A stretch of DNA of 57,166 nucleotides from NCBI GenBank assembly GCA_023459795.1, contig JAEWSP010000009.1, positions 1 to 57,166 on the forward strand. Reading direction: 5' to 3'. Each line of letters starts with the position of its first letter. The stretch's first letter is position 1. The notes under the pieces were generated by a model. That model was not told the DNA's origin, ran no database searches, and saw only the letters and a list, made by a program, of their open reading frames with translations. Below, one piece after another: positions 25,460 through 32,818 of the stretch. The DNA is from Bacillota bacterium. GTDB taxonomy: Bacteria > Bacillota_I > Bacilli_A > RFN20 > CAG-288. The translations under genes and the position numbers were made by a program.

Positions 25460-26443
25460 ATGGACGAGAAATCATTCGCTTGCTACCGTCGGGAGTTCAA
25501 GGCTCTGGAGAAGACTATCCGGGAATACGACAGGATTGTCATCTACCGGCACGTCTCCCCGGATTTCGATGCCCTGGGAAGCCAGATGGGGCTTTATACC
25601 TGGATCAAGGACAATTTCCCGAATAAGGAAGTCCATTATGTCGGCGACAACCATGAGTCCATGATGCCGTCTCTTTACCCTTTCCCGGAGAAGCTTAGCG
25701 AGGACTGGTACAAGTTGGAGCATCTTGCTATCACGGTGGATGTTCCGGACAGGAAACGGATTGCCGACAACCATATCCAGATGGCGAAGTTTGTCCTGAA
25801 GCTTGACCACCATCCGCTTCCGAAGGAGGAAGACGGGTTCGGGGATTATAGGATCGTTCATCCGGACCGTCCGGCCGCTTCCGAGATCCTTGCCCTCTTC
25901 ATCCTTTCCCGTTCTGGGAAGTACAAGAAGTCCAAGGCGATGGCAGATTACCTCTACGGAGGAATTGTCGGGGATACGGGCCGTTTCCTCTACCAGGATA
26001 CGGATGGGGCTACCCTCCGCGTAGCTGCCTCCCTGCTGGACCTTGGTGCCGACAAGGAGAAGATCTACCACACCATGTATCAGACGGACAAGAGGAAGAT
26101 GGATATCCTCCGCTTCTGCCTGGATACCTACAAGATCACGGATAAGGGAACCTGCTACTTCGTCTTCACCAAGGAAGACCTCAAGAAGCTGGATATGGTC
26201 CCGGGAGAAGGCAATCTCCATATGAACCTGTTCCGCAATATGAAGGAAGTCCGGTCTGTCGTCTCTATCACGGAAGACCCTGAGAAAGAGGAGTTCCGTG
26301 TCAGCCTTAGAAGCGAACAGGTGCATGTTGCACCGGCTGCCCTCCTGTTTGGAGGTGGCGGACACGATTTCGCTGCCGGATGCCGGATAAAGACTTTGGA
26401 CGAGCTTCCTGCCCTTCTTGAAGCCTGCGACAATCTGGAATAA
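25460..26443 (+). CDS. DHH/DHHA1 phosphoesterase (NrnA-type nanoRNase / pAp phosphatase family)
   Basis: A 327-aa protein of the DHH superfamily. The DHH domain has YRHVSPDFDALGSQMGL near residue 30 (metal ligands), a central Asp in AITVDVPDRKR, and KLDHHPLPKEE (the DHH motif). GGIVGDTGRFLYQDTDGATLRVA follows, and the DHHA1 domain ends in FGGGGHDFAAGCRI. NrnA-type members degrade 2-5-mers of RNA and dephosphorylate pAp; cyclic dinucleotide products are other known substrates. I chose the ATG at 25460 with AAAGGA upstream; a longer start at 25367 would run through the promoter region. Confidence 0.88.
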   Translation: MDEKSFACYRREFKALEKTIREYDRIVIYRHVSPDFDALGSQMGLYTWIKDNFPNKEVHYVGDNHESMMPSLYPFPEKLSEDWYKLEHLAITVDVPDRKRIADNHIQMAKFVLKLDHHPLPKEEDGFGDYRIVHPDRPAASEILALFILSRSGKYKKSKAMADYLYGGIVGDTGRFLYQDTDGATLRVAASLLDLGADKEKIYHTMYQTDKRKMDILRFCLDTYKITDKGTCYFVFTKEDLKKLDMVPGEGNLHMNLFRNMKEVRSVVSITEDPEKEEFRVSLRSEQVHVAPAALLFGGGGHDFAAGCRIKTLDELPALLEACDNLE

Positions 26444-26470
26444 ATAAGCCGGCCTTAGGGCCGGTTTTAT
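26443..26470. terminator. Bidirectional terminator between the DHH gene and the lipoprotein gene
   Basis: CCGGCC (26449-26454) pairs with GGCCGG (26459-26464) with a TTAG loop; A/T pairs extend the stem on both sides and TTTT follows on the plus strand. It starts at the end of the DHH gene and overlaps the stop of the convergent lipoprotein gene. Confidence 0.8.
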
Positions 26471-27201
26471 TCTTTTACGTATTTTCCGTCTTTTCCCTTT
26501 AGGAGGATATAGGAATCGGTGTCTATGGAGAAAGAAGCGCCGGTAATTTCCGTTGCTTCCTTGTCGCCCTTGGAAAGAAGGTAGAGGTAACGGGTATCTT
26601 CCTTCCTGTCCTTAAAGACGGATTCATAGGAGAGAGATTCCTTGTTAAGGATAAGCAAGGAGGAATCTTCTTCTTCCAGCTTCTCGGGCGTTGGAAGAGA
26701 TGGATTGCTGTACGTGATCTCGAAGGTGTTATATTCCTCCTCCCCTTTTCCATAGGAGAGGGTGTTCAGGAACTGGTAGGAAGGGGTAAGGTAACTGCTT
26801 AGCTTCTTCTCCAGGTCTTCTTCGCTCCAGGAAGCATCTACCGGAAGGGAGGAAGACAGGACCCCGTAGCTGTAGAAGAAGATAGTATCCTTCTCCGGGG
26901 AAGGATTGTCTTTGACCGAGGAGAAGTCCTCTTCTCCGATCCGGGGGAGCAGGAAAGCGGTCTTCTTCAGAAGGCTTCTATAAAGATAGGATATTTCGGA
27001 GCAGGCCGTCTCACAGGAAGAATGGAAGACGAACAGGGGAAAAGAAGCTTTCTTCTCTTTCAGGCCAGCAAGCTCTTCCTTCTTCAGAAGATAGGAGTAG
27101 GAAGACCCCTCTTCCAGGAGAAGGACAGGGATCTTCTCCTTAGTCCTGGAACAGGAACCAAGAAGAAGAGGAAGAAGGAATAAGGCCTTTCCTTTTCTCA
27201 C
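26467..27201 (-). CDS. Lipoprotein with a CxxxC motif, possibly thioredoxin-like
   Basis: The 244-aa product has a lipoprotein signal MRKGKALFLLPLLLGSC (lipid Cys at 17). At about residues 56-75 the sequence FPLFVFHSSCETACSEISYL puts two Cys three residues apart (C63, C67) after a hydrophobic strand. This is the pattern of SCO1/AhpC-like thioredoxin folds. The rest is rich in Ser, Glu and Lys with no family I recognise. The start overlaps the end of the upstream tandem-thioredoxin lipoprotein as ATGA, so the two are translationally coupled and probably work together outside the membrane. Thiol redox or copper handling are both open possibilities. Confidence 0.7.
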   Translation of the reverse strand: MRKGKALFLLPLLLGSCSRTKEKIPVLLLEEGSSYSYLLKKEELAGLKEKKASFPLFVFHSSCETACSEISYLYRSLLKKTAFLLPRIGEEDFSSVKDNPSPEKDTIFFYSYGVLSSSLPVDASWSEEDLEKKLSSYLTPSYQFLNTLSYGKGEEEYNTFEITYSNPSLPTPEKLEEEDSSLLILNKESLSYESVFKDRKEDTRYLYLLSKGDKEATEITGASFSIDTDSYILLKGKDGKYVKE

Positions 27202-28304
27202 AGGTTCTCCTCCAGGAAGGAAATCGATTTCCCGGTTTCGATAGGAAGAGCCAGATCTTTCAGCTCCTCCCTTTCCTTCTTCCTTGCCTCGTCGGAATCT
27301 CCTTTCGTGGAAGAAGACAGCTCAAGCACTTCCGGATAGAAGGATTTGGCATAGGAAAGGGATCCGTCGCTGTTTTCCTTGTAGCCGACATCATTGCGGA
27401 AGACGGAGATCGAATAGGATCCGTTCCTATAGGAGACCAGGGTCGGAACGACTCCGGTCCTGTTTCCGTCCTTGTCCGTCAGGTCGTAGTCTGCAAGGTG
27501 GAAAAAGAGTGCAAAATCGGAGAACAGCTTCCTTCCCCTGGTTCCTTCCTCCCCGTCCATGCTTTTCAGGGCATAGAAACCTTCCATCTCGTAATAGAAG
27601 AGCCTAGTGTCGGGATGGTCCTTCCTGTAGGGGGTAAGAACCAACTCTTTGTATTCCGCGCAGTCCGGGCAGCAGCGATAGGAGAAAAGAACGGTGAAGT
27701 CCTCCTTAGACTTTATCTTCTGCTCCAGGAAGGAAGTGCCTCTTCCCGGGAGGTCTGTGTCCTCGTCGACATCCAGGGAATAGGTTGCGCTGTCCTCCTT
27801 TTCCGTATAGTCGTTCAGGGAATAGTATTCCGTAGTCGAGACATATTCCCTAAGGCCGGTAGCAAGATCGCTGAATCCGCCTTCCTTTTCGTTTACGAGC
27901 TTTCCTTCGGCATAGAAAAGGAAAGTCGGGGTATAGGTAAGGGAAGGGAAAAGGCCCTTGTAGGTTCCGGACTTGTTGTCCGTGCTTTCTACGGCCTCCC
28001 GGTAAGGGAGGTGGTCGATCGTATAGACTAAGGCGCTTGTCTCTTTGATGAAGGCGGAAAGATCCTCGACTGCCTTCTCGCAGTAGGAGCATCCTTCCTT
28101 GGTGACAAGGACCAAGGCCGGGTCATAGCGGCAGATACGGGCCAGGTTTGAAGCTGAGTCTATTTCGACAGGCTTTGCCATTCCTTCCTTCTTGGAGAGG
28201 AGGATCCGTCCCTTCGAGTCCGTAGAAAGGGAATCCTTCCTGCATCCTTGCACAAAAAAAAGGGAAAGCAAGAAAGATAAAACCAGGATGGCTTTCTTCT
28301 GCAT
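27198..28304 (-). CDS. Lipoprotein with two thioredoxin-like domains
   Basis: The 368-aa product has a lipoprotein signal ending in FFVQGC (Cys 21). Domain 1 has ALVLVTKEGCSYCEKAVEDL with a C72-S-Y-C75 active site and the cis-Pro segment LTYTPTFLFY near 126. Domain 2 has FTVLFSYRCCPDCAEYKEL, with C211, C212 and C215 giving a CPDC site, and a second cis-Pro segment GVVPTLVSYRNG. Both folds therefore keep the CxxC pair and the cis-Pro. A charged tail follows. It lies 16 bases after ackA and overlaps the next lipoprotein gene by 4 bases. Extracytoplasmic disulfide reduction, isomerisation or oxidation is likely; substrate and redox partner are unknown. Confidence 0.8.
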   Translation of the reverse strand: MQKKAILVLSFLLSLFFVQGCRKDSLSTDSKGRILLSKKEGMAKPVEIDSASNLARICRYDPALVLVTKEGCSYCEKAVEDLSAFIKETSALVYTIDHLPYREAVESTDNKSGTYKGLFPSLTYTPTFLFYAEGKLVNEKEGGFSDLATGLREYVSTTEYYSLNDYTEKEDSATYSLDVDEDTDLPGRGTSFLEQKIKSKEDFTVLFSYRCCPDCAEYKELVLTPYRKDHPDTRLFYYEMEGFYALKSMDGEEGTRGRKLFSDFALFFHLADYDLTDKDGNRTGVVPTLVSYRNGSYSISVFRNDVGYKENSDGSLSYAKSFYPEVLELSSSTKGDSDEARKKEREELKDLALPIETGKSISFLEENL

Positions 28305-28320
28305 GCTTTCCCTAACCTTT

Positions 28321-29577
28321 CTAGAGGCCTAAGATACGGACCGTATCGAGAGCAATCATCATTTCCTCGTCGGTCGGGATGACGGCAACGGCAATCTTGG
28401 AATCCGGAGCAGAAATAATTCCGCTCTTTCCAAGACGGGTAACGTTGTTCTTCTCCTCATCGATCTTGATGCCGATAGCGGCAAGCTTGTCGAAGGTCGC
28501 CTTGCGATAGACCGGAGCGTTCTCGAAGACGCCGGCAGAGCAGACAACCATATCGACCTTGCCTTCGAGCTTTCCGTAATACATCATGACGTAGTTGGCG
28601 ATGCTATTGGCATACATATCGATGGCAAGCTTCGCCTTCTCGTTGCCCTTCTCCGCCGCCTCCTCGACATCGCGGGTATCATTGGAGATCCCCGAGATTC
28701 CAAGGATGCCGGACTTATGGTTATAGATATCGAACATTTCATCGACGCTCTTTCCCGTGCAGGAGCAGAGGTAAGGCATGCAGGAGGCATCGATGTCTCC
28801 GGTTCTCGAGCCCATCATGACACCGGCAAGAGGAGTGAGACCCATAGAAGTGGCAAGGACCTTGCCATCCTTGATGGCAGAGACGCTTCCGCCGCTTCCG
28901 ATGTGGCAGGTGATAAGGTTGACGTGTTCCTTCTTGGGGAAATACGTTTCCTTGGCCATGATAGAAAGATACTTGTGGGAAGTTCCGTGGGCACCATAGC
29001 GGCGGACATGGTACTTCTCATAGTATTCGTAAGGGAGAGCATACATGTATTCGACAGCCGGCATCGTCTGGTGGAAGGCGGTGTCAAAGACAGCGACTTC
29101 TCCGACAGACTTCGGTAAAGCCTTGGCAAAAGCAGCATAGCAGGTGAGGTGGGCAGGAGCATGGAGAGGATCCAACGGAATAAGGGAACGGATCTTGTCT
29201 TCCGTGTCCTGGTCGAAAACATGGCTATCCGCAAAATACGGACCGCCCTGGACGACTCTATGGCCGACGGCAGTGATCTCTTCGAGGGAGGAGATGATGT
29301 TCTCGGAGATCAGTCCGTTCAGAAGGAGATTGACTGCTTCTTCGTGATCCTTGACAGGAAGGATCTTCGTATTCTTATATCCGCCCGGCTTCTTGATTGT
29401 GAAGATGCCGTCTTCGTGTCCGATACGTTCGACGATTCCGCTCGTAAGGACGCTCATATGCTCTCCTTTGTTTTGGAGGGTCTTTTCGCTAAGGGCTTTG
29501 CCGTCCATGGCGTAGAGCTTGAACTTGAGCGAAGACGAACCGGCGTTGACACACATGATTTTCATCTGCTTTGCCAT
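28321..29577 (-). CDS. ackA: Acetate kinase
   Basis: Converts acetyl phosphate and ADP to acetate and ATP. The 418-aa product has IMCVNAGSSSLKFKLYAM at the start, then GHRVVQGGPYF, YGAHGTSHKYLS and NLITCHIGSGGSVSAIKDGKVLATSMGLTPL, followed by MGSRTGDIDAS, all family motifs. AAAGAGGT precedes the ATG, and a separate promoter lies upstream. No phosphotransacetylase gene is in the window. It is followed closely by two redox-type lipoprotein genes, an unusual downstream context. Confidence 0.97.
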   Translation of the reverse strand: MAKQMKIMCVNAGSSSLKFKLYAMDGKALSEKTLQNKGEHMSVLTSGIVERIGHEDGIFTIKKPGGYKNTKILPVKDHEEAVNLLLNGLISENIISSLEEITAVGHRVVQGGPYFADSHVFDQDTEDKIRSLIPLDPLHAPAHLTCYAAFAKALPKSVGEVAVFDTAFHQTMPAVEYMYALPYEYYEKYHVRRYGAHGTSHKYLSIMAKETYFPKKEHVNLITCHIGSGGSVSAIKDGKVLATSMGLTPLAGVMMGSRTGDIDASCMPYLCSCTGKSVDEMFDIYNHKSGILGISGISNDTRDVEEAAEKGNEKAKLAIDMYANSIANYVMMYYGKLEGKVDMVVCSAGVFENAPVYRKATFDKLAAIGIKIDEEKNNVTRLGKSGIISAPDSKIAVAVIPTDEEMMIALDTVRILGL

Positions 29578-29602
29578 AATTTACCTCTTTCATTACGTTC
29601 TT

Positions 29603-29630
29603 ATTATAAGGCGTGTTTTCCAAAAGACAA
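29603..29630 (-). promoter_or_regulatory. ackA promoter
   Basis: Minus-strand TTGTCT (29625-29630) and TATAAT (29603-29608) with a 16-base spacer. Confidence 0.6.
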
Positions 29631-29751
29631 ACCTTTGAATCAAAGTGGAGACAAAAAGAAACAAAAGGGAAATGAATCCGGCAGAAAGAAGGGGGAAGGG
29701 GTGTCTGGAAGAGGTCTTTTCCCTTCTTTGCCTGGTGGAAAAGAAGGATAA

Positions 29752-29789
29752 AAAAAGACTGGGGCTTCTCCTTCAGAGGAAGCCCCAGT
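29752..29789 (-). terminator. Terminator of the maltodextrin operon after malQ
   Basis: On the minus strand ACTGGGGCTTC (complement of 29779-29789) pairs with its partner at 29758-29768, followed by CTTTTTT. It starts 6 bases after the malQ stop. Confidence 0.88.
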
Positions 29790-29795
29790 GTGGGT

Positions 29796-31295
29796 CTACC
29801 GATTGTATCTTGTGACGTTTTCCCGGATGAAGTCCATAAGGGACTGGGAGAAGTCCTTTTCCTGGCACCGCCAGGTCCAGTTCTTTTCCGTCAGAGTGCT
29901 CGGTTCGTTGATCCGGCTTTCCTCTCCTAGGGCTAAGTAGTCCTGGAGCGGAATAACGGCACCGATGGTCGGACCGGCAAGGCAGAGCTTGTCCGTCGTC
30001 CTGGTGAGTTCTTCCATGGAGTCTCCACGGAAGTCGACACCGAAACGTTCGCATTCCTTCTTCAGGTCGCCGACATATCTTTCAAAGCCGTCCTGGGAGA
30101 GGGACTTGATATAGGCGCAGATCGGCATATTGTCATGGGTTCCCGTATAGCAGAAATAGTTGAGGGAAGAATTGGAAGGCTTGTGGGAATTCGTCGGATC
30201 CCCGTCGAAGGAGAATTCCAGGACCTTCATTCCCGGATAGGTGGAATCCTTCAGGAGCTGACGGACGCCGTCATCCATGAAACCGAGATCTTCGGCAATA
30301 AGTGGCAGGTTCGTGAGGTCGCGGAAGAGGTCGAATCCAGGACCCTTCTCCCACTGACCGATGCGGGCATTGGTCATTCCGAACGGAATCGTGTAATAGC
30401 TCGAGCATCCACGGAAATGGTCGATTCTAAGGATATCGAAGTTCTGGAGATTCTTTTTGATTCTATCTTTGAACCACTTATAGCCATCTTTTGCCATGTA
30501 AGACCAGTTGTAGATTGGGTTACCCCAAAGCTGGCCATCCGCGGAGAAGCAATCCGGCGGACATCCGGCGACAACAGTCGGATTATGGTTGCTGTCGAAG
30601 CGGAACATCTCCGGGTATTTGTATGCTTCCACCGAATCGTAGGCTAGGTAGAGAGGCATATCCCCCAGGATCTTGATCTTCTGGAGGTTTGCATATTTCT
30701 TGAGAGCATTGTACTGCTTCAGGAATTCGAACTGCGTGAACATATAGAAGAGGTATTCATCCCTGTCTTCCTGGATGACCTTCTCTTCCAGAGCCGGCGT
30801 ATAGTTCTTCAGCTCATCCGGCCACTCATACCAAGGTCTGTAGTCGTTTTTGACCTTGAGGGTCATGAAGAAAGCGAAGTCCTTGTATTCTCCCTTCTTT
30901 ACGAAGGAGAGGAAATCCGGATTCTGTTTGTTGAATCTCTTGAAGGCCTTCTTCAGGACCGGAATACGGTTCTGGAAAAGCTTTCCGTAATCTACCCGAC
31001 CCGGATTGGTTCCGAAATCGACGTTATCGATTTCCTCTTTCTTTAGGAGACCTTCCTGGCAGAGGATGTCGAGGTCGATGAAATAATAGTTCAAACCATT
31101 GGAAGAAGGAGACTGATACGGGCTATCCCCATAGGAGGTTACATTCAAAGGAAGCATCTGCCAGATGCGGACATGGCTACGGGCAAGGAAATCCACGAAA
31201 CGGTAGGCATTCTGTCCTAGCGAACCGATTCCGTAGCTTCCCGGCAGAGAAGAGAGGGGGAGGAGGATTCCGGATACTCTTTCATCTTGATTCAT
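29796..31295 (-). CDS. malQ: 4-alpha-glucanotransferase (amylomaltase, GH77)
   Basis: Moves alpha-1,4-glucan segments between maltodextrins and releases glucose. The 499-aa product opens with GILLPLSSLPGSYGIGSLG and has PLNVTSYGDSPYQSPSSNGLN. Catalytic residues are in the GH77 motifs FDILRIDHFRG (nucleophile Asp), PLIAEDLGFMDD (acid/base Glu) and CYTGTHDNMPIC (Asp). The length matches bacterial amylomaltases. AGGAAGG precedes the ATG. It is the last gene of the maltodextrin operon, right before a terminator, and would lengthen imported short dextrins so GlgP and GlgB can use them. Confidence 0.95.
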   Translation of the reverse strand: MNQDERVSGILLPLSSLPGSYGIGSLGQNAYRFVDFLARSHVRIWQMLPLNVTSYGDSPYQSPSSNGLNYYFIDLDILCQEGLLKKEEIDNVDFGTNPGRVDYGKLFQNRIPVLKKAFKRFNKQNPDFLSFVKKGEYKDFAFFMTLKVKNDYRPWYEWPDELKNYTPALEEKVIQEDRDEYLFYMFTQFEFLKQYNALKKYANLQKIKILGDMPLYLAYDSVEAYKYPEMFRFDSNHNPTVVAGCPPDCFSADGQLWGNPIYNWSYMAKDGYKWFKDRIKKNLQNFDILRIDHFRGCSSYYTIPFGMTNARIGQWEKGPGFDLFRDLTNLPLIAEDLGFMDDGVRQLLKDSTYPGMKVLEFSFDGDPTNSHKPSNSSLNYFCYTGTHDNMPICAYIKSLSQDGFERYVGDLKKECERFGVDFRGDSMEELTRTTDKLCLAGPTIGAVIPLQDYLALGEESRINEPSTLTEKNWTWRCQEKDFSQSLMDFIRENVTRYNR

Positions 31296-31386
31296 TCTAT
31301 TTTGCCTTCCTAGCAGGAAACTTAAGTTTACCGCTAACTGATAACGAATGAAAGAAAACCTGCATCAATAATAAATAGAAACAAAA

Positions 31387-32163
31387 CTACTTCCTAGTAA
31401 TCGGATTGTTATAAGTCACCTGAAGATTGGCATCACTGATTTTCCTAAGCGTGATATTGTGACTCAGCTCCACAAGGGAGAGAATCATTCCAACGTTATT
31501 CATCTTTATGCATTCGTCTACATATCCTTTTTCCGTATCTTCATCATAACCGAAATGATCCAAAGTGTAGGAAAGGATATTGTCTTCCAGCTTCATGAAA
31601 TCGTAGTATTTGATTCTGGAGCGGAAGAAGTCCCCGAAGAAGAATCCACCCGTCAGGTATCCGGAACTGCTTGTCGTCGTATAGAAGATTTTCTTGCTTT
31701 CATCTTCAACCTGGCTTGGTTGGTACTGTACATTCTTATCAAAACTTTTGAGTTCACCGGTCATATCAGCAGAAACGTATCCATCCTGATGGATGTCATT
31801 ATGGAAAAGCTGGTCGTCTTTCGAATAATAGAAAACCGATGTGGCTTTCGTCACATAAAGGCTAGAGAAAGCATCTTGTGTTACAAGCTCTCCGGTAGAG
31901 GAGGTCTCGGAGTAGGCGTAATAGTCGTCCATGTCGTTTCTATCGACTTGGACGGTATTCCGGTATGTCCCGTAGACCTTCTCCTCGTCCATGCTGTCCC
32001 TGATGACATTGGTCTGTACTGAAGAAATTGCTTTTACCCCGCTGAGAGCATTATCTATTGTGCAGCCAGTAAGGAAATCCACAATTTCTTGGGGAGCATT
32101 GACCTTTGATGAACAGGAGACTAATGCAGGGATGAGGAAGAGGACCGCGAGTTTCTTTTTCAT
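31387..32163 (-). CDS. Unknown lipoprotein B of the maltodextrin operon
   Basis: The 258-aa product has a lipoprotein signal MKKKLAVLFLIPALVSC (Cys 17). The mature part contains repeated Tyr/Ser-rich strands such as YGTYRNTVQVDRNDMDDYYAYSE and FYTTTSSSGYLTGGFF. This suggests a beta-rich fold, possibly related to the clam-shaped LppX/LolA-like or DUF-type lipoproteins, but I cannot assign a family. Its start overlaps the stop of lipoprotein A by 4 bases, and malQ follows 91 bases later. The two lipoproteins have similar signals and size and could be paralogues or partners. A role in alpha-glucan capture at the surface is inferred only from position. Confidence 0.75.
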   Translation of the reverse strand: MKKKLAVLFLIPALVSCSSKVNAPQEIVDFLTGCTIDNALSGVKAISSVQTNVIRDSMDEEKVYGTYRNTVQVDRNDMDDYYAYSETSSTGELVTQDAFSSLYVTKATSVFYYSKDDQLFHNDIHQDGYVSADMTGELKSFDKNVQYQPSQVEDESKKIFYTTTSSSGYLTGGFFFGDFFRSRIKYYDFMKLEDNILSYTLDHFGYDEDTEKGYVDECIKMNNVGMILSLVELSHNITLRKISDANLQVTYNNPITRK

Positions 32164-32804
32164 TCCGTATAAGTGAAGGTCGAAAGCAGATCGACATAGG
32201 AATCAGCGTTGCCGTTAGGAGACTTCGGAGAAACAATCTTCTCGGTCTTCAAAAGACCCGTCTTGCTGTAAGTAAGGGTGATATCGAAGCGGGAATTGAC
32301 AATGACATCGGATGCAATGTCCGGATTTTTATCATCGCAGTAAACGTTGTAGAACTTCAAATTCTTGCTGACTCCGCAGATGTAGAAGACAAGGTCATCA
32401 CCGTCTTTCCGGAACTCCAGATTGTGGATGGCATCCTCAGGGCTTTCGAGTCTGGTGATGATACGGTTGTAACTGTAAGTGGAAGTATCGGATCCTTCCG
32501 GAAGATCATCGGCAGGGTAGAAATTATCAGTAGTGATTATCAGAGGGTTCCTCAAAATGAAGCTGCGGTTCTTGCTGCTGTTTCCAAGACCAGGGTTTGG
32601 AACGGAAGAAACAGCCATTTCCGCAAAGGAAGTGAATTTCGAGATATTGCCGGTAACAGCAACAGTATAGGAAGTTTCCGTATAAGCCGTGATGGCACTT
32701 ACCGCCTCCTTGGCATCGGAGAGGACCTTACTTGTGTCCGTCCGATTGCAGGAAGAGAGAAGGAGAACAGGGAGCAAGGCGATTATTAGTTTTCTTTTCT
32801 TCAT
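32160..32804 (-). CDS. Unknown lipoprotein A of the maltodextrin operon
   Basis: The 214-aa product has a lipoprotein signal MKKRKLIIALLPVLLLSSC (Cys 19), followed by NRTDTSKVLSDAKEAVSAIT. The mature protein looks beta-rich, with YTETSYTVAVTGNISKF, LEFRKDGDDLVFYICG and a final strand ILSTFTYTE-like end (LLSTFTYTE). No family is recognised. AAAGGAGG precedes the ATG, 14 bases after the msmX stop. It overlaps lipoprotein B as ATGA, so the pair is coupled. Both follow the transporter ATPase, a position where known maltodextrin operons do not usually carry such genes. Confidence 0.75.
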   Translation of the reverse strand: MKKRKLIIALLPVLLLSSCNRTDTSKVLSDAKEAVSAITAYTETSYTVAVTGNISKFTSFAEMAVSSVPNPGLGNSSKNRSFILRNPLIITTDNFYPADDLPEGSDTSTYSYNRIITRLESPEDAIHNLEFRKDGDDLVFYICGVSKNLKFYNVYCDDKNPDIASDVIVNSRFDITLTYSKTGLLKTEKIVSPKSPNGNADSYVDLLSTFTYTE

Positions 32805-32818
32805 GATTCTCCTCCTTT

